A stretch of 64,000 nt of DNA from Alicyclobacillus mali NBRC 102425 (GCF_001570745.1 NZ_BCSG01000006.1:1-64000); one strand, 5' to 3'. Positions 18,107-27,025 are shown, counted from the first letter of the stretch. Numbers and translations are program-made. The notes: generated from the sequence alone by a model not told the origin.

Positions 18107-19495
18107 TTATTGACCGCGCATGACCGCGGGAAGCTGGTGGTAGTAATACGTCAGCGTCCGCAGGCCCTTGTCGAAGTTGTCGAGCGAGAAGTGCTCGTTG
18201 GGCGCGTGGAAGTTCTCGTCGTTCAGGCTGAAGCCCATCATCACGATGGGGATGTGCAGAAGCGTCGAGAACGTCTCCACCACGGGGATGGAGCCACCCA
18301 TGCGCGTGAATACGGCCTTTTGGCCGTACGCGTGTTCGTAGGCGGAAGCGGCGAGCTGAAGCGCCGGGTGATCGTAGGGCGCGACGTACGGCTTGCCGCC
18401 GTCCTGGCGCACGAACGTGACGCGCGCACCCTTCGGCGCGTGCGCTTGCACGTGCCGCTCAACGAGGTCCAGGATCTCCTGCGGGTCCTGATCCGGCACG
18501 AGCCTGCACGTGATCTTGGCGTGTGCCTCGCAGGGGATGACGGTCTTCGTGCCTTCGCCCTGGAAGCCGCCCCAGATGCCGTTCAATTCCAGCGTCGGTC
18601 GGGCGCACATGCGCTCGAGCGCGGTATAGCCGGGCTCGCCCCAGACATCCGCGAGCTGCAGGGAACGCTTGAGTTCCTCTTCGTCGTGTCCCAGCTTGGC
18701 GAACTCCTCCCGCTCGGCTGCGGTGAGTGGGCGGACGCGATCGTAAAAGCCCTCCACGGCCACGCTGCCGTCCGGCCGGTGGAAGGTCGCGACCAGCTCG
18801 GCCACGGCTCGGGCGGCATTCGGCACGGCGCCGCCGTAGAGACCCGAGTGGAGGTCGGATGCGGCTGTGCGGACGTCAATTTGCGCCGCGGCAAGGCCGC
18901 GCAGGCCGTACACGACGGCGGGTTGGTTGGGCCCCACCAGGGTGGTGTCGGAGATGAGGACGAGATCGGCCTGAAACCGATCCCGCGTCCGCTCGAGGAA
19001 GCTGTGCAGGTGGGCCGAACCCACCTCCTCCTCGCCTTCGATGCAGAACTTCACGTTCACGGGCAGGCGCCCATGTACCTTCAGTATGGCGGAAAGGACG
19101 GCGATGTGCAGAAACGTGGGGCCCTTGTCGTCGCTCGCACCGCGCGCGTACAGCTGATTGTCCCGCACGGTCGGCGTGAAGGGCGGCGACTCCCACAGCT
19201 CGACGGGATCCACGGGCTGCACGTCGTAGTGGCCGTAGACGAGCACGGTGGGCTGGCCCTCCGCGTGGAGCCAGTCGGCGTATACGAGTGGGTGGCCGCC
19301 CGTCTCCATGAGTTGCACGTGTTCGAAGCCGGCGGACTTCAGCCGCTCGGCAATCCACTCCGCCGCGCGCCTGACGTCGCCGCGGTGTTCACTCAGGGCG
19401 CTCACGCTCGGGATGGACAGGAGTTCTTTCAGTTCCTCAAGTAGCGCGTCGCGCTCTCGCGCCAGATAGCTCTCGACCTCGCGAATGGCATCCAA
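18107..19495 (-). CDS. M20-family dipeptidase
   Basis: Metallopeptidase of 462 residues, the usual length for CNDP-type M20 dipeptidases. Zinc-site motifs are visible: YGHYDVQPVDP (first His and Asp), ASDDKGP (bridging Asp), EGEEEVGS (general base Glu and ligand Glu), and a late GFSLNDENFHAPNE with the final His. A lid/dimerisation domain lies in between (about 190-320). It hydrolyses dipeptides or other small N-acyl amino acid substrates in the cytoplasm; the substrate is not predictable. Convergent with codY, so a CodY-type nutritional link is possible but unsupported. Confidence 0.9.
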   Translation of the reverse strand: MDAIREVESYLARERDALLEELKELLSIPSVSALSEHRGDVRRAAEWIAERLKSAGFEHVQLMETGGHPLVYADWLHAEGQPTVLVYGHYDVQPVDPVELWESPPFTPTVRDNQLYARGASDDKGPTFLHIAVLSAILKVHGRLPVNVKFCIEGEEEVGSAHLHSFLERTRDRFQADLVLISDTTLVGPNQPAVVYGLRGLAAAQIDVRTAASDLHSGLYGGAVPNAARAVAELVATFHRPDGSVAVEGFYDRVRPLTAAEREEFAKLGHDEEELKRSLQLADVWGEPGYTALERMCARPTLELNGIWGGFQGEGTKTVIPCEAHAKITCRLVPDQDPQEILDLVERHVQAHAPKGARVTFVRQDGGKPYVAPYDHPALQLAASAYEHAYGQKAVFTRMGGSIPVVETFSTLLHIPIVMMGFSLNDENFHAPNEHFSLDNFDKGLRTLTYYYHQLPAVMRGQ

Positions 19496-19696
19496 CGTGT
19501 CACGACTCCTCTCTCTGTCCTGCGTTCCAGTTCGAGCATAGCGTAATCTGCGGCGGATGGGAATCGACGTCGCAACGCATCCCTGGCCAGGGAAATTCTC
19601 ATTACACCTTAAGGTTTACAGAGTTTTTTGCGATCCGGCCCGGGTGTATACTGTCTTTCGAAGCGAGAGCCGCTGGCGAGGGGAGACGAGATCGGC

Positions 19697-20560
19697 ATGG
19701 ACACCCAAGCAATTGCGAGTCATCTGCTGCAGCAGAGCGTCTGCATGTTCAAGGGGCGCATCTGCCATCCTGAGCCGCGGGCCATCCGAGAGATCATCGA
19801 GTGGACGCGCGCGGCCATTCTTCCGAACTATTTCGATGCTGAAGGTGGAAAGCACCTTTCCCATACCCTGGACCGCCTGCGCGCCGAGCTCGCCGAACAG
19901 GTGCACCGGGCGACGTATCAGTCCTGTTTGTCCTCCGGCACGCCAGACACGCAAAAGCGGGCCTGGGAGACGGCGGACGTGTACATCGAGTATCTCCCTC
20001 AGCTTCAGAGCCTCGTGTACGAGGACATCACCGAGACCGTGAATGGCGATCCGGCCGCGACGGGGTGCGACGAGGTCATCCTCACCTATCCCGGCATCTT
20101 CGCGCTCCTCGTGTATCGCGCGGCCAACGTGCTCTACCGCCACGGCGTGCCCCTCTTGCCCCGCATGATGACGGAATACGCGCACCGCGTGACCGGCGTG
20201 GATCTGCATCCGGGCGCCACCATCGGGCGGAGTATCATGATCGATCACGCCACGGGCATTGTCGTCGGCGAGACCGCCGTGGTGGGCAATCACGTGAAAA
20301 TCTACCAGGGCGTCACGCTCGGCGCGCTGTACTTTCCAAAGGACGAGGAAGGCGAGTATCAGCGGCATGTCAAGCGCCACCCGACGGTGGAGGACTACGT
20401 GGTTTTGTACGCCAACTGCACCGTGCTCGGCGGCGAGACGGTCATCGGGCATCACAGCGTGATTGGTTCGAACGCGTGGGTGACGCAATCCGTGCTCCCA
20501 TACAGCAAGGTGATCTACGAAGCGGAGAGCGTTGTGCGCACGCGCAATGCACATTCCTGA
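19697..20560 (+). CDS. cysE: Serine O-acetyltransferase, EpsC-like
   Basis: Protein of 287 residues from ATG 19697 after GAGGGGAG. It makes O-acetylserine from serine and acetyl-CoA, the first step of cysteine synthesis. After a long helical N-terminal region (about 170 residues) comes a left-handed beta helix of hexapeptide repeats, with IDHATGIVVGETAVVGNHVKI and an active-site-like loop. This longer form resembles plant-like and EpsC-type enzymes more than short E. coli CysE. The partner CysK lies 12 kb away. A possible -10 TATACT lies at 19647-19652. Confidence 0.88.
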   Translation: MDTQAIASHLLQQSVCMFKGRICHPEPRAIREIIEWTRAAILPNYFDAEGGKHLSHTLDRLRAELAEQVHRATYQSCLSSGTPDTQKRAWETADVYIEYLPQLQSLVYEDITETVNGDPAATGCDEVILTYPGIFALLVYRAANVLYRHGVPLLPRMMTEYAHRVTGVDLHPGATIGRSIMIDHATGIVVGETAVVGNHVKIYQGVTLGALYFPKDEEGEYQRHVKRHPTVEDYVVLYANCTVLGGETVIGHHSVIGSNAWVTQSVLPYSKVIYEAESVVRTRNAHS

Positions 20561-20646
20561 GCGCTTGTGCCCGTTTCCTTCGCCAAATGTGTGGCACTTC
20601 GACTGGACATGTGTTACAGTTGAAGTACCCCTTTACCCCTATATTG

Positions 20647-20677
20647 GGCCACCCAGGTGTGGGTGTGCCTTTTTTTG
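20647..20677 (+). terminator. Terminator after serine acetyltransferase
   Basis: Stem CACCCA / TGGGTG with flanking GGC / GCC (one bulged T), tetraloop GGTG, followed by seven T. Confidence 0.75.
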
Positions 20678-20702
20678 TGTGCTCATGCAGGGAGGTTGAG
20701 CC

Positions 20703-21527
20703 ATGCCGTTTGCGGAACGATTCGACGCGCGCCTCTATTACGAGGTCCGCGGCGAAGGGCATCCTCTGCTTTTGATCATGGGCGTCGGCGGGAACATCCG
20801 CTGGTGGGGCTCCGGATTTGTGCGGCGACTGGCGGAGAAACACGCCGTGATCGCCTTCGACAACCGCGGCGCGGGCCAGTCGGAGGCCGATCCGGCGAAA
20901 CCGTGGACGCTTGAGCAGATGGCGGACGACGCCCGCGCGGTGCTCGATGCTGCAGGCGTGGAGCGCGCGCACGTGCTGGGCTATTCGATGGGCGGGATGA
21001 TTGCGCAGGAACTCGCGCTTCGCCATCCGAAGGCGGTCTCAAGCCTCGTGCTTGGCGCCACTTCGTGCGGAGGACCGCAGATGGTCCAGCCTGACGAAAT
21101 CCAGCGCGAGATGCGATCCCGTCCGGCCAGCGTCGCCGAGCGCGCGGAGTGGTACATGCGTCTTTTCTTTCCGGAGGCGTTTCGCGCGAAGAACGAGGCG
21201 TACCTGCAAAGCGCCTTTCGACTGCTGCTTCGGGCGGACATGCCGGAGGAGGTGTATCAGGCGCAGCTCGACGCCGTGGATCGCTGGCGGGGGAGTTGGG
21301 ACAGGCTGCCGGGCTTGACGTGCCCGGTGCTCGTGATGCACGGGTTAGAGGATCGCGTATTGCCGTACATCAACGGAGAGCGCCTCGCGTATCGCATCCC
21401 GGCCGCCAAGCTGAAGCTGTACGCGGGCTGCGGCCACGGCTTTGCCATGCAGGCGGGTGGCGCCGTCCTCCGCGACGTGCTGGCATTTTTGGACGGCGGT
21501 GGGGATGGTGTCGGGCGCGACGGCTAG
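20703..21527 (+). CDS. Alpha/beta hydrolase
   Basis: Protein of 274 residues with the fold's signatures: the oxyanion segment near LLLIMGVGGN, the strand-turn motif DNRGAGQS, nucleophile elbow GYSMGG with Ser about 98, acidic residue in GLEDRVLP, and catalytic His in CGHGFAM. ATG follows GGAGGTTGAGCC. It resembles 3-oxoadipate enol-lactonase-like and other small-substrate hydrolases, but the substrate is not predictable. No neighbouring catabolic genes give a hint. Confidence 0.85.
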   Translation: MPFAERFDARLYYEVRGEGHPLLLIMGVGGNIRWWGSGFVRRLAEKHAVIAFDNRGAGQSEADPAKPWTLEQMADDARAVLDAAGVERAHVLGYSMGGMIAQELALRHPKAVSSLVLGATSCGGPQMVQPDEIQREMRSRPASVAERAEWYMRLFFPEAFRAKNEAYLQSAFRLLLRADMPEEVYQAQLDAVDRWRGSWDRLPGLTCPVLVMHGLEDRVLPYINGERLAYRIPAAKLKLYAGCGHGFAMQAGGAVLRDVLAFLDGGGDGVGRDG

Positions 21528-21663
21528 GCCGTTCATGGTTCCCGCGCCTCGAGATGCTGGAGCAGCACGCGCTTCAACGCAAAGGGCATGAACATCTTCC
21601 TCCTCGCGAACGTGCCTATCCAACCAAAACGGGCGAGGACATCACTGCCCTCGCCCTTCTCTC

Positions 21664-24600
21664 TCAGCGCGCCACCGACAGCGTGAGCTTCTTGCCGTTC
21701 ACGTCCCACTCCTTCGTCAGATCCGCGTCGGCGAGCGGCGCGTCGCTCCACTCGCGCACGAGCACCGTCTCGTCGATGCGCGCCCGATTCCTCGCGATGA
21801 TATCGAGGAGTTCCGGCTCCCCTTCCGCGTGAAACCGCACGTGGTGCGTGACGCCGTAGTCGACCTCCTTGCGCATCATCTGCATCTTCGAGATGACCTC
21901 GCGCACGTAGCCCTCCTCAATGAGTTCCGGCGTGAGCCGCGTCTCGAGGCCGACAAACAGCCGGTTGTCCACCGTGACCAACCCCTCGAACTTGGCCTCA
22001 AAGCGTATCTCGGCGTGCTCCTGCGTCAGGGTCTCGCCTTCGAGCACCACCGCGCCTGTCTCCCGGAACGCGCGGATCTGCGCCTCGTCCGCGTTCTTCG
22101 CCGCCTCGTTCAACACAGGCGTCTTTCGGCCGAACGCCTTGCCCACCGCGTTCAGATTCAAATACAACGTCGGGCGCGCGATCTCGTCGAGATCGACGAA
22201 GCGGATCTCCTTCACATTCAACTCGTCCTGGATGACGTCCGCGAACTTGGCGATCACGTCCTGCTGCGCCTTCGGCACATACAGCGCCGCGAGCGGCTGG
22301 CGCGTCTTCAGCTTGCTCTCGTTGCGCAGATGCCGCCCCATCTCGACGACGCGCAGCACGAGCGCCATTTCGCGGATGAGCCCTTCGTCGATGAGGGACG
22401 CATCCGCCACAGGGAAGTCGCACAGGTGCACGCTCTCCGGCACGTCCGCCGCGTCGCCGCCCAGGCGCACGACGTTCTGGTAGATGTCCTCGGCCAAAAA
22501 CGGCGTGATGGGCGCCGTGAGAAGCGCCACCGTCTTCAGCGCGTCGAACAGCGTGAGATAGGCCGCCACCTTGTCCTTCTCCATGCCGTCCGCCCAGAAG
22601 CGGTCGCGGTTGCGCCGCACGTACCACGTGGAGAGCTCGTCCACGAACGCCTGCAAGAGCCGCGCCGCCTGCGTGGCGTCGTAGCGTTCATACGCCTCGT
22701 CCACGCCCTGGATGGTCTGATGGAGGCGCGCCATGAGCCACCGGTCCATCAGCGGCCGCTCGGCCACCGGCACCTGCTCCACCTGATACGGGTTGAATCC
22801 GTCGATCCCGGCGTACAGCGCGTAGAACTGATGGATGTTCTGCAGCAGGTCGATGAATTTCGCCTTGGCCTCGGTCACCGCGCGGTGGTAGAAGAGCTGC
22901 GAATTCCACGGCTGCGTGTTCGACACGAAGTAGAAGCGCACCGCGTCAGCGCCGTGCTTGTCGAACGCCTCGAACGGATCGATCACGTTCCCCTTGGACT
23001 TCGACATCTTCTTGCCGTGCTCGTCGAGCACGTGGCCGAGCACCAGCACGTTCTTGTACGGCGCCTTGCCCGTGACCGCCGTGGAGATGGCCAGCAGGCT
23101 GTAGAACCAGCCGCGCGTCTGGTCGATGGCCTCGCAGACGAAGTCCGCCGGGTACAGGCGCTCGAACAGCTCGCGGTTCTCAAACGGATAGTGAAGCTGC
23201 GCAAACGGCATGGAGCCGGAGTCGAACCAGACGTCGATGACCTCCGGCACGCGCACCATGGTGCCGCGGCCGCAGCGGCAGGGCCACACCAGTTCGTCGA
23301 TGTACGGCTTGTGCAGCTCCTGCGGCAGGCGCCCCGCCTTCGCCTCAAGCTCCGCGCGCGATCCGATGCACTCGATCTCCCCGCACGCGTCGCAGCGCCA
23401 GATGGGGAGCGGCGTGCCCCAGTAGCGCGATCTCGACAGGTTCCAGTCGATCACGTTCTCCAGGAAGTTGCCCATGCGCCCGTCGCGGATGTGCGGCGGG
23501 ATCCAGTTGACCGACTGCGAGTTGGCGATGAGCGCATCCTTGAACTCCGTCGTGCGGATGAACCAGGAGTGAATCGCGTAGTAGATAAGCGGCGTGTCGC
23601 ATCGCCAGCAGTGCGGGTAGCTGTGCTCATGCTTGTGCTTCTCGTACACCAGGTCGCGCGACGCGAGATCCTTGACGAGATCGACGTTCAAATCCTCGTC
23701 CTTGACAAACCGCCCCTCATAGTCGGACACGTCCTTTGTGAATCGGCCCGATTCGTCGACGAAGTTCACGAAGATGAGCCCCGCCGCCTGGCACGCCTTG
23801 TAGTCCTCTTCGCCGTGCGCGGGTGACATGTGGACGATGCCCGTGCCGGATTCGTCCGTCACGTGCGGCGACGCGATGACGATGTGCTTCTTGCCCTCCT
23901 GCACGACGTACGGGAAGACGGGCGTGTAGGCCGACCCGACGAGTTCGCGCCCGGACTTCTGCGCGATGATCCGGTCGCCATCCTCGAGATACTGACCTTG
24001 TAGCCCCTCGGCCACCCAGACGTTTTCATCGGTTTTCGCCTTGTGGATGAGGACGTAGGTCAGATCCTCGTTCACCGCGAGGCCCACGTTGGATGGCAAC
24101 GTCCAGGGCGTCGTGGTCCAGGCGAGGAAGTAGGTCGGGCGGCTGTCCACGTCGTCCTTCGCGCGGAACTTGGCCGTGACGGAGAGATCCTTCACGTCCT
24201 TATAGCCCTGCGCCACCTCGTGGCTGGAGAGCGTCGTCTCGCAGTGCGGGCAGTACGGGCTCACGCGGTGGCCCTCCACGAGCCAGCCCTTGTCGTAAAT
24301 GGTCTTCAGGAGATGCCAGACGGACTCGATGTAGTCGTCCGTCAGCGTCATGTAGGGGTGGTCGAGATCGATCCAGTAGCCGAGCCGCTCCGTGAGCTCG
24401 CGCCACACCTCCTCGTACTTGAACACGCTCTCCCGGCACGCCTGGACGAAGCGCTCGATGCCGAACGCCTGAATGTCCTTCTTGCCGCTCATGCCGAATT
24501 TCTTCTCAATTTCGATCTCGACGGGCAAACCGTGGGTATCCCATCCCGCCTTGCGCATGACGTGGTACCCCTTCATGGTGCGGTACCGGGGATATAGGTC

Positions 24601-24804
24601 CTTGAATACGCGCGTGAGCACGTGCCCGGGGTGCGGCAGACCGTTGGCCGTCGGGGGGCCCTCGTAAAACACCCACTCTGGCCGCCCTTCGCGCGCTTTC
24701 TCGCTCTTTTGGAAGATGTCCTCCCGCTTCCAGAATTCGAGGACGCGCTGTTCGCGCGACGTGGCCGGTTCCTTGGCGTCGACCTTCCGCATCGCCATCT
24801 GCAT
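21664..24804 (-). CDS. ileS: Isoleucyl-tRNA synthetase, type 2
   Basis: Class I synthetase of 1046 residues that charges tRNA-Ile. Motifs: HPGH (58-61) as the HIGH signature, KMSKSKGNV as the KMSKS loop, the WTTTPWTLPSN editing-domain entry, a CP1 editing domain, and Cys pairs (CPHC, CDAC, CRCG). Length, editing entry and C-terminal region match the eukaryote-like IleS2 group, which is often mupirocin-tolerant. ATG after AAGGAGTG. No T-box was found upstream, although Bacillota ileS genes usually have one; instead the leader carries tandem 23-24 bp repeats. It converges on the hydrolase gene. Confidence 0.95.
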   Translation of the reverse strand: MQMAMRKVDAKEPATSREQRVLEFWKREDIFQKSEKAREGRPEWVFYEGPPTANGLPHPGHVLTRVFKDLYPRYRTMKGYHVMRKAGWDTHGLPVEIEIEKKFGMSGKKDIQAFGIERFVQACRESVFKYEEVWRELTERLGYWIDLDHPYMTLTDDYIESVWHLLKTIYDKGWLVEGHRVSPYCPHCETTLSSHEVAQGYKDVKDLSVTAKFRAKDDVDSRPTYFLAWTTTPWTLPSNVGLAVNEDLTYVLIHKAKTDENVWVAEGLQGQYLEDGDRIIAQKSGRELVGSAYTPVFPYVVQEGKKHIVIASPHVTDESGTGIVHMSPAHGEEDYKACQAAGLIFVNFVDESGRFTKDVSDYEGRFVKDEDLNVDLVKDLASRDLVYEKHKHEHSYPHCWRCDTPLIYYAIHSWFIRTTEFKDALIANSQSVNWIPPHIRDGRMGNFLENVIDWNLSRSRYWGTPLPIWRCDACGEIECIGSRAELEAKAGRLPQELHKPYIDELVWPCRCGRGTMVRVPEVIDVWFDSGSMPFAQLHYPFENRELFERLYPADFVCEAIDQTRGWFYSLLAISTAVTGKAPYKNVLVLGHVLDEHGKKMSKSKGNVIDPFEAFDKHGADAVRFYFVSNTQPWNSQLFYHRAVTEAKAKFIDLLQNIHQFYALYAGIDGFNPYQVEQVPVAERPLMDRWLMARLHQTIQGVDEAYERYDATQAARLLQAFVDELSTWYVRRNRDRFWADGMEKDKVAAYLTLFDALKTVALLTAPITPFLAEDIYQNVVRLGGDAADVPESVHLCDFPVADASLIDEGLIREMALVLRVVEMGRHLRNESKLKTRQPLAALYVPKAQQDVIAKFADVIQDELNVKEIRFVDLDEIARPTLYLNLNAVGKAFGRKTPVLNEAAKNADEAQIRAFRETGAVVLEGETLTQEHAEIRFEAKFEGLVTVDNRLFVGLETRLTPELIEEGYVREVISKMQMMRKEVDYGVTHHVRFHAEGEPELLDIIARNRARIDETVLVREWSDAPLADADLTKEWDVNGKKLTLSVAR

Positions 24805-24845
24805 GGTTCACTCCTTGTTGGGATTTCGCCGGGGTTTTGCTTTTC

Positions 24846-24915
24846 ACCGGACCTCACTCTAAAGAAAAGACAGGACTTCACTTAAAGAATAGGCAGGACT
24901 TCACTTACAATGAAG
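24846..24915 (-). repeat. Three tandem imperfect repeats in the ileS leader
   Basis: Units begin near 24846, 24870 and 24893 on the plus strand and share the pattern A(C/G)(C/A)GGAC(T/C)TCACT followed by A/T-rich sequence; spacing is 23-24 bp. In ileS sense each unit reads AAGTGAAGTCCTG(C/T)C or a variant. The same AAGTGAA core recurs in the palindrome at 24930-24944. Confidence 0.65.
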
Positions 24916-24929
24916 TTTCGAAACAAAAA

Positions 24930-24944
24930 TTCACTTAAAGTGAA
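24930..24944. promoter_or_regulatory. 15-bp palindrome upstream of ileS
   Basis: TTCACTT-A-AAGTGAA, perfect around a central A. It shares its half-site with the adjacent tandem repeats, so it may be an operator of a dimeric regulator. No known regulator is assigned. Confidence 0.45.
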
Positions 24945-24970
24945 GTTCAAAACAAAAATAAAGATGCAAC

Positions 24971-25003
24971 ACAAAAACACTCGTCCGCCGGGGACGAGTG
25001 TTT
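24971..25003 (-). terminator. Terminator-like hairpin reading toward ileS
   Basis: Perfect 11-bp stem AACACTCGTCC (24976-24986) with GGACGAGTGTT (24992-25002). On the minus strand it is followed by TTTTTGT, the arrangement of an intrinsic terminator, well before the ileS start. It could attenuate an ileS leader transcript or end a short divergent RNA. Confidence 0.55.
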
Positions 25004-25104
25004 GGGCAGCCGTATCCGGGCCTGCCGCTTTCGTCCGTTTCCTATTTTCGACGTATAGTATACTGTGGAGTGCAAAGATTGTACAGGGAAGCGGGGGACT
25101 TCGC

Positions 25105-25395
25105 GTGCAGGTGAGCGAGCGGGCGGTTCAAGAGCTGTCACGCCTTGCGCGGGAAGAGCTGGCGCGGGGCGAATTTCTTCGGATTGATCGCGCCTTTCGG
25201 TGCGGCGGGCCGCGGTTTCAGGTCGTGATCGACGACAGGACCGCGCCGCTCGATTCGGTCATCCGCCTGAGCAGCCCGGACGGGGACGTCGAGGTGACGG
25301 TGGGGCATGCGCTCGTCCAGTTGCTGGAGGGCATCACGCTGGATTACAGTGAGGAAGGCTTTGTGTTCGGGGAGTCGTCGCCGGTGGGCTGCTGA
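25105..25395 (+). CDS. HesB/IscA-like (Fe-S biogenesis domain) protein
   Basis: Protein of 96 residues from GTG 25105 (a GGGGGA site lies about 6 bases upstream; GTG 25111 is an alternative). Its pattern fits the HesB-like fold: an N-terminal ERAVQELSRLAREE helix, GEFLRIDRAFRCGGPRFQV, strands, and a final SSPVGC. Only Cys 33 and the terminal Cys 96 remain of the three usual cluster ligands, so iron-sulfur carrying is uncertain. This is a divergent HesB-like family found in Bacilli. The longer open frame upstream of GTG has no similarity and no ribosome site. Confidence 0.7.
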   Translation: MQVSERAVQELSRLAREELARGEFLRIDRAFRCGGPRFQVVIDDRTAPLDSVIRLSSPDGDVEVTVGHALVQLLEGITLDYSEEGFVFGESSPVGC

Positions 25396-25455
25396 CGCCC
25401 GGGTGCGGCGGACAAGCCGAGCACAGGAACTCATTCGCGACAAGGGCGTGTGGGC

Positions 25456-26139
25456 ATGGCAAAGGCTGTGGTAATTCTGAGCGGGGGGCTCGACAGCGCG
25501 ACGTGCATGGGCATCGCGCGCGCCGCGGGCTATGAGCTTTGTCCCGTCACGTTTGACTACGGGCAACGGCATCGGGTTGAACTGGAGTCGGCGAAAAAGG
25601 TCGCGGCGTTCTACGGCGTCAAGGACCACCGCATCGTGTCCATCGACTTTCTGCGCCAGATCGGCGGGAGCGCGCTGACCGATGAATCCATCGACGTGCC
25701 GACGGAGGGCGTGTCCCGCGAAATTCCGGTGACATACGTGCCCGGCAGAAACCTGCTCTTTCTCGCCATCGCGGCGTCGTACGCGGAAGTCATCGGCGCG
25801 GAAGCCATTTACATCGGCGTGAACGCGCTCGATTACAGCGGCTACCCGGACTGTCGGCCGGAGTTCATCGAAGGCGTGGAACATGTGTTGAGAATCGGCA
25901 CGAAGGCGGGCGTCGAGGGGCGGCCCATTCGCATCGAGACGCCGCTTCTGCACTGGACGAAGGGCGAGATTGTGCGCAAGGGGCTGGAACTTGGGGTGCC
26001 ATACGAGCTCACCACGTCGTGCTACCAGGGCGGCGAGGTGGCGTGTGGAGAGTGCGACAGCTGCCGGCTGCGCCTGAAGGGGTTTGCGGAGGCGGGCGCG
26101 AAGGATCCCATCCCGTATCGCCCCGGCTTCAACGACTAG
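25456..26139 (+). CDS. queC: 7-cyano-7-deazaguanine synthase QueC
   Basis: ATP-dependent enzyme of 227 residues that converts carboxy-deazaguanine to preQ0 for queuosine synthesis. Features: PP-loop SGGLDSAT near residues 9-16, YGQRHRVELE, and a zinc-binding Cys cluster near the end (SCYQGG, ACGECDSC). ATG 25456 is preferred over GTG 25450. The other preQ0 genes (queD, queE, queF) are not in the window, so it is separated from the common operon. Confidence 0.95.
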   Translation: MAKAVVILSGGLDSATCMGIARAAGYELCPVTFDYGQRHRVELESAKKVAAFYGVKDHRIVSIDFLRQIGGSALTDESIDVPTEGVSREIPVTYVPGRNLLFLAIAASYAEVIGAEAIYIGVNALDYSGYPDCRPEFIEGVEHVLRIGTKAGVEGRPIRIETPLLHWTKGEIVRKGLELGVPYELTTSCYQGGEVACGECDSCRLRLKGFAEAGAKDPIPYRPGFND

Positions 26140-26636
26140 CCCTGGAACGCCTGGATGAGTCGCCACGCCCGCTCGAGCTGGCGGCGCTTGTCGGGATCGG
26201 CCGTCACGTACGACTGGAGAAACGGCATGGCGTCGGGATGCATGCGGACGAAGAGGATGAGCCGCGCCTCGTCCTTGGTGAGGACAAGCTGCGTCACGCC
26301 GGGCGCGTCGCTCATTTCCTGTTCCGTCGGGCTCGGTTCCCAAGACGCCGGCCTGTCGCTGCCAGGCTGGCTCTCGCTCGGCGACGGCGTGGTCCGATGC
26401 GTCCCAGCGGCCTTTGCGGCAAGGTGCGGCGCAATCTGCGCCATCTCCACGCCGAGCGCCTCGGCAATTTGCGCGAGGGTGCGTTCGTCCGGTTGCCGCC
26501 GGTTGGTCTCGTACATGGCGATGGCGCTCGTCGAAAGGCGGGCGCGCTCGGCGAGCTTGGCCTGTGTCAGGCCGCGCTCCTTCCGCAGATGCGCGATGCG
26601 CTCGCCAACCGGGGGCGTGGGCGAGGACTGCGTCAT
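26136..26636 (-). CDS. XRE-family helix-turn-helix regulator
   Basis: Protein of 166 residues from ATG 26636 after GAGAGGAGG. Residues about 10-65 form an HTH_3 domain: ERIAHLRKERGLTQAKLAER, then LSTSAIAMYETNRRQPD and TLAQIAEALGV. A Pro/Ser/Thr-rich linker follows, then a C-terminal domain rich in Leu and Arg (TKDEARLILFVRMHPD and following) resembling an all-helical sensor. The start overlaps the truncated haemoglobin stop by four bases (ATGA), so both are one translationally coupled unit; it may regulate that globin or other oxygen/NO-related genes. Convergent with queC; the ends overlap slightly. Confidence 0.85.
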   Translation of the reverse strand: MTQSSPTPPVGERIAHLRKERGLTQAKLAERARLSTSAIAMYETNRRQPDERTLAQIAEALGVEMAQIAPHLAAKAAGTHRTTPSPSESQPGSDRPASWEPSPTEQEMSDAPGVTQLVLTKDEARLILFVRMHPDAMPFLQSYVTADPDKRRQLERAWRLIQAFQG

Positions 26637-27025
26637 GCCTGTTCCTCCTCTCCGGGTGTGTTGACCATGTGCAGCGCGATCCCGCCGAGCCGCTCGAGCA
26701 TCGCGGCGCGCGCCGCCGGAGGAATGCCAGCCTCCTCGAGAGCTTGGGACATGCATCGGAGCCAGTGCTCCGCGTGGCGCACGGTGATGGGAAACGGCAG
26801 GTGCCGAGCCCGAAGCATCGGGTGACCGCGGCGTTCGGTGTAGAGCCTCGGCCCGCCGAACAGTTGCGTCAAAAACCAGTACTGCCGCTCTTTGACCTCG
26901 TCAAACGTCGGCGGAAACAGCGGCCTCAGGAGTTCGTCTTGTGCGACGCGATCGTAGAAGGCCTCGACGAGCCTGCGAAAGGTGCTCGCGCCGCCCACGG
27001 CGTCGTAAAGCGTTGTGGTTTCCAC
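26633..27025 (-). CDS. Group II truncated haemoglobin
   Basis: Protein of 130 residues from GTG 27025. It matches the trHbO/YjbI type: B10 Tyr in AFYDRV (about 24), QLFGGP, and the signature HPMLRARHLPFPI with proximal His near 75, then a Trp in AEHWLRCM as in the group II G8 position. Such globins bind oxygen and react with nitric oxide or peroxide. Together with hemerythrin, nitric oxide synthase and the globin-coupled chemoreceptor, this makes several oxygen/NO-binding proteins in one window. Translationally coupled to the HTH regulator downstream. Confidence 0.9.
   Translation of the reverse strand: METTTLYDAVGGASTFRRLVEAFYDRVAQDELLRPLFPPTFDEVKERQYWFLTQLFGGPRLYTERRGHPMLRARHLPFPITVRHAEHWLRCMSQALEEAGIPPAARAAMLERLGGIALHMVNTPGEEEQA

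Larger units (their letters stand above)
24805..25104. promoter_or_regulatory. ileS / HesB-like divergent region
   Basis: 300 bases between divergent genes. They contain the ileS ribosome site, three imperfect 23-24 bp tandem repeats (24846-24915), a 15-bp palindrome (24930-24944), a hairpin with T-run reading toward ileS (24971-25003), and a self-complementary TATAGTATACTG near 25053-25064 that could serve as -10 for both directions. Confidence 0.5.

Noticed and set aside
21829-23826. 665-residue open frame on the plus strand inside ileS
   Set aside because: Antisense to a clear synthetase gene; high G+C coding sequence often leaves the opposite frame open. The protein has Arg/His/Leu-rich composition and no recognisable domain.
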